DNA from: DASYAE01 sp036501535
GTDB lineage: Bacteria; Actinomycetota; Actinomycetes; Streptomycetales; Catenulisporaceae
Assembly: GCA_036501535.1 (NCBI GenBank)
Contig: DASYAE010000140.1
Location: 1-64,000 of the forward strand
Direction of reading: 5' to 3'
Length of the DNA: 64,000 nucleotides
A program made the translations under genes and the position numbers. Positions 59,828-64,000 of this stretch are shown here, in pieces. Below the pieces are notes generated by a model. It was given only the letters and a program-made list of their open reading frames with translations. It had not been told where the DNA came from and did no database searches. Position 1 is the stretch's first letter. Each line of letters starts with the position of its first letter.

Positions 59828-59833
59828 GGCGCG

Positions 59834-60604
59834 GTGGAATTCACCGAGGACGACGTCGCCGCGCTCTACGACGCGCAGTACCCGTGGGACGAGGAGCGCT
59901 TTCCCGCGGACGGCTACTACATCGGGCTGGTCATGGGCGCCGCATCAGTGCTCGACGTCGGGTGCGGCACCGGGCGGATGCTGCACCGGGCCCGCGATCT
60001 CGGGCACACCGGCCGGTTCGCCGGCATCGATCCTGACCTCGCCTCGCTGAACCGGGCCCGGCAGCACGCCGGCCTCGAGGTCGAATGGGTCGAGGGCACC
60101 GCCGCGGACATCGCCGCGATCCCCGCCTGGCAGGGGGCGTTCGAGCTGGCGACCATGGTCAGCCACGCCTTCCAGTGCCTCATCGGGGACGACGAGCTGC
60201 GCGCCTCGCTGGCCGCCGTCCGCGGCGCGCTGGCCGACGGCGGCCGGTTCGCCTTCGAGACCCGGCATCCGCAGGCTCGGGCCTGGGAGCAGTGGGCCGC
60301 CGCCGAGCCGGACAGGGTCGTCGACGCGCGCGGCCGGGACCTGGTCGTCTCCTGGCGGATCGAGTCGATCGCGGACGGCGTCGTGGCGATGACCGAGACG
60401 ACGAGCACGCCCGACGGCACCGCCCTGCACGTCGGCCGCGGCTCACTGCGCTTCCTCGAGCCGGCCGCGCTGAACGACCTGCTCGGCGCGTCCGGCTTCA
60501 AGGTCGAGGAGCAGTACGGCGACTGGAAACACGGCCCGATCACGAGCGAGAGCCGCGAGATCGTCACCGTCGCGCGGGCGGAGTCTCAGGCCTTACGGAT
60601 CTGA
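59834..60604 (+). CDS. Class I SAM-dependent methyltransferase
   Basis: This 256-residue methyltransferase has motif I VLDVGCGTGRMLHRARDLG, the acidic motif II region GIDPDLASL and a C-terminal EEQYGDWKHGPITSESREIV block of a small-molecule methyltransferase subgroup. The start is GTG. The penultimate residues include a rare TTA codon (QALRI). It overlaps the convergent small gene by 19 bp. The acceptor is unknown. Confidence 0.86.
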   Translation: MEFTEDDVAALYDAQYPWDEERFPADGYYIGLVMGAASVLDVGCGTGRMLHRARDLGHTGRFAGIDPDLASLNRARQHAGLEVEWVEGTAADIAAIPAWQGAFELATMVSHAFQCLIGDDELRASLAAVRGALADGGRFAFETRHPQARAWEQWAAAEPDRVVDARGRDLVVSWRIESIADGVVAMTETTSTPDGTALHVGRGSLRFLEPAALNDLLGASGFKVEEQYGDWKHGPITSESREIVTVARAESQALRI

Positions 60605-60801
60605 CCAGGCCACACGATCCGCTGATCACGGTGATACGGGGCCGCCTTCTTGGTCGGCCCGCAGTCGATCAGGATCTGTTTCGGATAGCCGTCCGCCGGA
60701 CCGACCACGGTCGAATAGATCGGCGCGCAGTCCGCATTCATGCCGGCCCGATACTCGACCGTGTCGCCCTCGGCGACCTCGTCGCCCTTCAGATCCTGCA
60801 T
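60586..60801 (-). CDS. Small hypothetical protein
   Basis: This 71-residue protein has MQDLKGDEVAEGDTVEYRAGMNADCAPIYSTVVGPADGYPKQILIDCGPTKKAAPYHRDQRIVWPGQ (shown in blocks: VAEGDTVEYRAGM, PIYSTVVGPADGYPKQI). AAAGGG lies six bases before the ATG. It looks like a small KOW/SH3-like or tag domain but no family is certain. It is convergent with the methyltransferase. Confidence 0.5.
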   Translation of the reverse strand: MQDLKGDEVAEGDTVEYRAGMNADCAPIYSTVVGPADGYPKQILIDCGPTKKAAPYHRDQRIVWPGQIRKA

Positions 60802-61011
60802 GCCATTGCCCTTTCGATCGGCGCGGGTGCCTCAGAAACCTTCTCAGCCCCGGAGCGCCGATACCCGACGCCCTGCTGACCCCGACCACAGCAACAGTCA
60901 CAGAAACACCCCCGCGATCTGCCCACTCAGCCTCGCAGCAATGTCCGCCGAGTACAACCGGGGCTTGGAACTCTTGCCGCTCAAATGTTCCCGGACTTCG
61001 CCTACCGGGCC

Positions 61012-62073
61012 CTAGCCGATCCCGCTCAGCTCCTCCCGGATCGCCGCGGCGAAAGCGTCGATGTCCGCCTCGGTCGTGTCGAACGAGGCCATCCAGCGCA
61101 CCTCGCCGGTGTGCTCGTTCCAGGTGTAGAAACGGAACCGCTTCTGCAGCCGGCCCGTCACGTCCCGCGGCAGGATCGCGAAGACCGCGTTGGACTCGAC
61201 CGGCTGAGTGACCGTCAGGCCGGGAAGGTCGCGCACCGCCCCGTAGAGCCGCCGGGCCATCGCGTTGGAGTGCCGGGCGCTGCGCAGCCACAGGTCGCCG
61301 CCGAGCAGCGCCTCGAACTGAGCCGAGACGAAGCGCATCTTCGAGGCCAGCTGCATGTCGAGCTTGCGCAGGAACTTCACGCCCTCGGCCGCGGCCGGGT
61401 TCAGCACCACCAGTGCCTCACCGAACAGCGCGCCGTTCTTCGTTCCACCGAAGGAGAGCATGTCGACGCCCACGTCAGTGGTGAACTCGCGCAGCGGCAC
61501 CCCAAGCGTCGCCGCCGCGTTGGCCAGCCGCGCGCCGTCGGCGTAGACCTTCATCCCGTGGCCGTGCGCCTGCTCGCAGAGCGCTGCGATCTCCGCCGGC
61601 CGGTAGCAGGTGCCGAGCTCGGTGGTCTGGCTGATCGCCACCACGCGGGGCTGGGCCCGGTGCTCGTCGCCCCAGCCCCAGGCGTGCCGGGCCACCAGAT
61701 CCGGGGTCAGCTTGCCGTCCGGCGCGGGCAGCGTCAGCAGCTTGATGCCGCCGACCTTCTCCGGCGCGCCGCACTCGTCCACGTTGACGTGCGCGGTCTC
61801 GGCGCAGATCACCGAGTCCCAGGGCCCGGTCATCGACTGCAGCGCCACCACGTTCGCGCCGGTGCCGTTGAACACCGGGAACACGCTCGCCTGCGGGCCG
61901 AAGTGCTCCTGGAACAGCTCCTGCAGGTGCTCGGTGTAGTCGTCCTCGCCGTAGCTGATCTGGTGGCCGCCGTTGGCCGCGGCGATCGCCTCGAGCACCT
62001 CCGGGTGCACGCCGGCATAGTTGTCGCTGGCGAAGCCGCGCAGCTCGGGGTCGTGTCGTCGCGGGACGGTCAC
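61012..62073 (-). CDS. Low-specificity threonine aldolase
   Basis: This 353-residue PLP enzyme cleaves L-threonine or allo-threonine to glycine and acetaldehyde. The Schiff-base lysine is K212 in SFGGTKNGA. It also has SDNYAGVHPEVLEAIAAAN, GTGANVVAL (PLP phosphate site) and HVNVDECGAPE. Its genes sit 17 bp after the DUF6421 gene on the minus strand and probably share its transcript. Confidence 0.9.
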   Translation of the reverse strand: MTVPRRHDPELRGFASDNYAGVHPEVLEAIAAANGGHQISYGEDDYTEHLQELFQEHFGPQASVFPVFNGTGANVVALQSMTGPWDSVICAETAHVNVDECGAPEKVGGIKLLTLPAPDGKLTPDLVARHAWGWGDEHRAQPRVVAISQTTELGTCYRPAEIAALCEQAHGHGMKVYADGARLANAAATLGVPLREFTTDVGVDMLSFGGTKNGALFGEALVVLNPAAAEGVKFLRKLDMQLASKMRFVSAQFEALLGGDLWLRSARHSNAMARRLYGAVRDLPGLTVTQPVESNAVFAILPRDVTGRLQKRFRFYTWNEHTGEVRWMASFDTTEADIDAFAAAIREELSGIG

Positions 62074-62090
62074 CGTGTTCTCGCAATCGG

Positions 62091-63548
62091 TCAGGCGGCT
62101 GTCGTCGGCCGGCTGTCGCCGGTGATGCCCTTCGTCGAGGCGATCACCGCGCGCAGCTTCTTCTCCAGGGCCTCGTAGAACATGCTCAGCGGGAACTCGT
62201 CCGCCATGACCAGGTTAACCAGCTCCCGCGGCGCGCCCTGCAGGGGCAGCACCTCGCCCCACGGCTCGCCCCGGCCCGGCCCGCCGGCCAGCCCGCGCGC
62301 CCAGGTCGACGCCGGGTTCGGGGTGACGTACTCGGCGACCAGCTGGTAGGCGGCGATCCAGTGCGCCGTCTTCGGCCGGTCGATGCCGTCCCGGTAGAGC
62401 TTCTCCACCTTCTCGCACAGGTCGATCACCGCCGGGGCGACCCGCTCCCACTCGATCCGCAGCCGGTTGTCGGTCCAGTGCAGCACGCCGTTCTTGTGCA
62501 GGTAGGCGAACAGCAGCTGGCCGCCGAGGCCGTCGTAGTTGCGCACCCGGCTGCCGGTGATCGGGAAGCGGAAGAGCCGGTCGAACAGGATCGCCTGCTG
62601 CACCGCCCGCCCCTGCGCCAGGCCCTCGGCCTCGAGCCGCACCGCCTCGCGGAAGGTGTTCAGGTCGCAGCGCAGCTCCTCGAGCGCGTAGAGCCAGTAC
62701 GGCATCCGCTGTTTGATCATGAACGGGTCGAACGGCAGGTCGCCGTGGCTGTGCGTGCGGTCGTGCACCATGTCCCAGAGCACGAACGCGTCCTGTGCCC
62801 GGCCCTGGTCGGCGACCAGCCCGGCGGCGTCCTCGGGCAGCTCGAGCCGGAGCACCTCGGCGGCCGCCCCGGTGACCGCGCGGAACCGCGCCGACTCCCG
62901 GTCGCAGAAGATCGCGCCCCAGCTGAACCGCTCCGGCGCCTGGCGCACCGCCACGGTCTCCGGGAAGAGCACCGCGCTGTTGGTGTCGTAGCCGGCGGTG
63001 AAGGCCTCGAAGGCGATCGGCACGAACATCGGGTTGTCGTACCGGGTGCGCTCCAGCTCGGCCAGCCAGTCCGGCCAGACCACCCGGAAGACCACGGCCT
63101 CGAAGTTGCGGTCCGGGTTGCCGTTCTGCGTGTACATCGGGAACAGCACGAGGTGCCGGCGGCCGTCCGCGCGCTGCTGCTCAGGGTGGAAGGCGAGCAG
63201 CGCGTCGAGGAAGTCCGGCACGCCGAAGCCGCCGTCGGCCCACCGGCGCAGGTCGGCCGCGGCCGTCGCGAGGTATTCGGCGTCGTGCGGGAAGTGCGGG
63301 GCCAGCTCGTCCAGCGCCGCCAGGACCTCGGCGACCGCGGCGCGAGCCTGCGCGTGCTCCTCCGCCCCGGGCCCTTCTGCGTCATCGGTCGGGGGGATCG
63401 AGCCGTCCTTCGCCTGAAGCGGCCGGATCCGCTCGACCGCCGCGGCCAGCCGGTCCCATCCCGGCCGCCAGGCGGCCCGGTCCTGCTGATCGCGGGTCTG
63501 CGCCTCGGTGCCCGCTGGAATGTCCGCCAACGCGAGAGTCTGCGCCAT
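62091..63548 (-). CDS. DUF6421 family protein
   Basis: This 485-residue soluble protein matches the DUF6421 family of actinobacteria by its blocks. These are LVLFPMYTQNGNPDRNFEAVVFRVVWPDWLAELE, FEAFTAGYDTNSAVLFPETVAV, LWDMVHDRTHSHGDLPFDPFMIKQRMPYWLYALEELRCDLNTFREAVRLE and VRNYDGLGGQLLFAYLHKNGVLHWTDNRL. The His/Asp-rich DMVHDRTHSHGDLPFDPF could be a metal site. It pairs with threonine aldolase in one operon; the joint role is not known. Confidence 0.85.
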   Translation of the reverse strand: MAQTLALADIPAGTEAQTRDQQDRAAWRPGWDRLAAAVERIRPLQAKDGSIPPTDDAEGPGAEEHAQARAAVAEVLAALDELAPHFPHDAEYLATAAADLRRWADGGFGVPDFLDALLAFHPEQQRADGRRHLVLFPMYTQNGNPDRNFEAVVFRVVWPDWLAELERTRYDNPMFVPIAFEAFTAGYDTNSAVLFPETVAVRQAPERFSWGAIFCDRESARFRAVTGAAAEVLRLELPEDAAGLVADQGRAQDAFVLWDMVHDRTHSHGDLPFDPFMIKQRMPYWLYALEELRCDLNTFREAVRLEAEGLAQGRAVQQAILFDRLFRFPITGSRVRNYDGLGGQLLFAYLHKNGVLHWTDNRLRIEWERVAPAVIDLCEKVEKLYRDGIDRPKTAHWIAAYQLVAEYVTPNPASTWARGLAGGPGRGEPWGEVLPLQGAPRELVNLVMADEFPLSMFYEALEKKLRAVIASTKGITGDSRPTTAA

Positions 63549-63562
63549 GATCTCGCTCCGTC

Positions 63563-63575
63563 CGTAAAATTTACG
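63563..63575. promoter_or_regulatory. 13-bp palindrome at the DUF6421 promoter
   Basis: CGTAAA-A-TTTACG is perfect. On the minus strand it overlaps a TAAATT -10 candidate, with TTGCGT 19 bp upstream, just before the DUF6421 ATG (63548). It is a candidate repressor operator. Confidence 0.5.
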
Positions 63576-63722
63576 TCTACAACGTGAGGATTACGCAATT
63601 ATTCTCGCCCATAGCGCCTCTCGAGGGCAAGGTTGAGGGGTCGAGCACGGCTAGGAAAGGGGTTGGGTCGCAGCTCGGCGGGGGTACGGCGGCGTGTTTT
63701 TCGGGGGAGGGGGAGGGCCGGT

Positions 63723-64000
63723 TCAGCGGGCGAAGTGGAAGCCGTGCGGGATCAGCCAGTGGCCGCCGAGCAGGACGCAGCCGAGCGAGACGAGCATGAA
63801 CAGGCCGACCCAGGCCCAGCCGGGCAGCCGGGTCAGCTTGGCCAGCTGGTCCGCGTCGGAGTCGGGCGCGCGCCCGGCCCGGCGCTGCAGCTGCAGCTCG
63901 AACACCGGGCGCACCCCGCCGAACAGCAGGAACCAGACCGCCGCGTACGCGGAGGCGGCCTGCACCCGCGGATCGGCGAACCACGAGACGGCGAACACCA
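63723..64000 (-). CDS. M50B-like membrane protein, 5' partial
   Basis: The visible 92 residues are the C-terminal end of a multi-pass membrane protein. They match the actinobacterial M50B-like family by FAVSWFADPRVQAASAYAAVWFLLFGGVRPVFELQLQRRAGRAPDSDADQLAKLTRLPG and the last helix near the C-terminus. The HExxH catalytic part would lie beyond the window. The gene runs leftward; its N-terminus is outside the window. Confidence 0.75.
   Translation of the reverse strand, partial: VFAVSWFADPRVQAASAYAAVWFLLFGGVRPVFELQLQRRAGRAPDSDADQLAKLTRLPGWAWVGLFMLVSLGCVLLGGHWLIPHGFHFAR

Noticed and set aside
1..64000. Mobile element or prophage
   Set aside because: I found no transposase, integrase, terminal repeats or phage structural gene, and composition is even.

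Overview
The window is chromosomal DNA of a very high-GC actinomycete, most likely a Streptomyces- or Catenulispora-like filamentous genus. The evidence is the G/C-saturated third codon positions, the GTG and TTG starts, the DUF1707, DUF5819, DUF6421 and M50B-like genes typical of that group, the actinobacterial secY-adk-map-infA-rpmJ-rpsM-rpsK-rpsD-rpoA-rplQ-truA-rplM-rpsI-glmM order, and the rarity of TTA codons. The genus is inference. I saw no tRNA, rRNA, CRISPR array, transposase, integrase or phage gene, so the window reads as core chromosome with a few rearranged or accessory insertions.

Layout, left to right. (1) 1-6.0 kb: a three-subunit xanthine/CO-dehydrogenase-like operon (FAD, 2Fe-2S and molybdopterin-type subunits). 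Its large subunit has lost the family's signature motifs, and its iron-sulfur subunit carries a Pro/Gln-rich tail. A DUF427 gene follows. (2) 6-12.2 kb: single genes for a DUF4230 protein, the RNA 2'-phosphotransferase KptA, an MFS exporter, an SF2 helicase and an IclR regulator. (3) 12.2-15.8 kb: the conserved circularly permuted ATP-grasp, alpha-E and transglutaminase-like trio. Convergent to it lies a DUF5819 plus HTTM-DCC fusion pair. (4) 18.1-27.4 kb: an envelope-glycan style cluster of galE, a CTP:phosphoalcohol cytidylyltransferase-like gene, an sn-glycerol-1-phosphate dehydrogenase-like gene, a CDP-alcohol phosphotransferase, a GT2 glycosyltransferase, a Wzm/Wzt-type ABC exporter and two membrane-anchored esterase paralogues. 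(5) 27.5-29.2 kb: an RCK-2TM-RCK protein.

(6) 29.6-43.8 kb: the distal half of the ribosomal spc/alpha region, beginning at secY rather than following rplO, and interrupted by a small Trp/Cys-tailed ORF, a DMT permease, a DUF1707 protein and a surface protein. (7) 43.8-50.7 kb: a truncated phosphotransferase, then a MarR-controlled heterodimeric ABC exporter, then a DHFR/RibD-like gene convergent with a second MarR. (8) 50.8-55.9 kb: a pst phosphate-uptake operon on the minus strand (pstS, a fused pstC-pstA gene, a receiver-less winged-helix protein, pstB), headed by Pho-box-like direct repeats. (9) 56-64 kb: a helical protein of unknown function, an APC permease, a GNAT, a methyltransferase, a small ORF, threonine aldolase with DUF6421, and the end of an M50B-like membrane protein.

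The best candidates for under-described biology are the glycerol-1-phosphate/CDP-alcohol glycan cluster, the motif-less molybdoenzyme-like operon, the PstC-PstA fusion with its operon-borne winged-helix protein, the large hairpin between rpsD and rpoA, and the His-tailed MarR sitting on a 27-bp palindrome. Functions are assigned by recognising family motifs by eye. No database search was possible.
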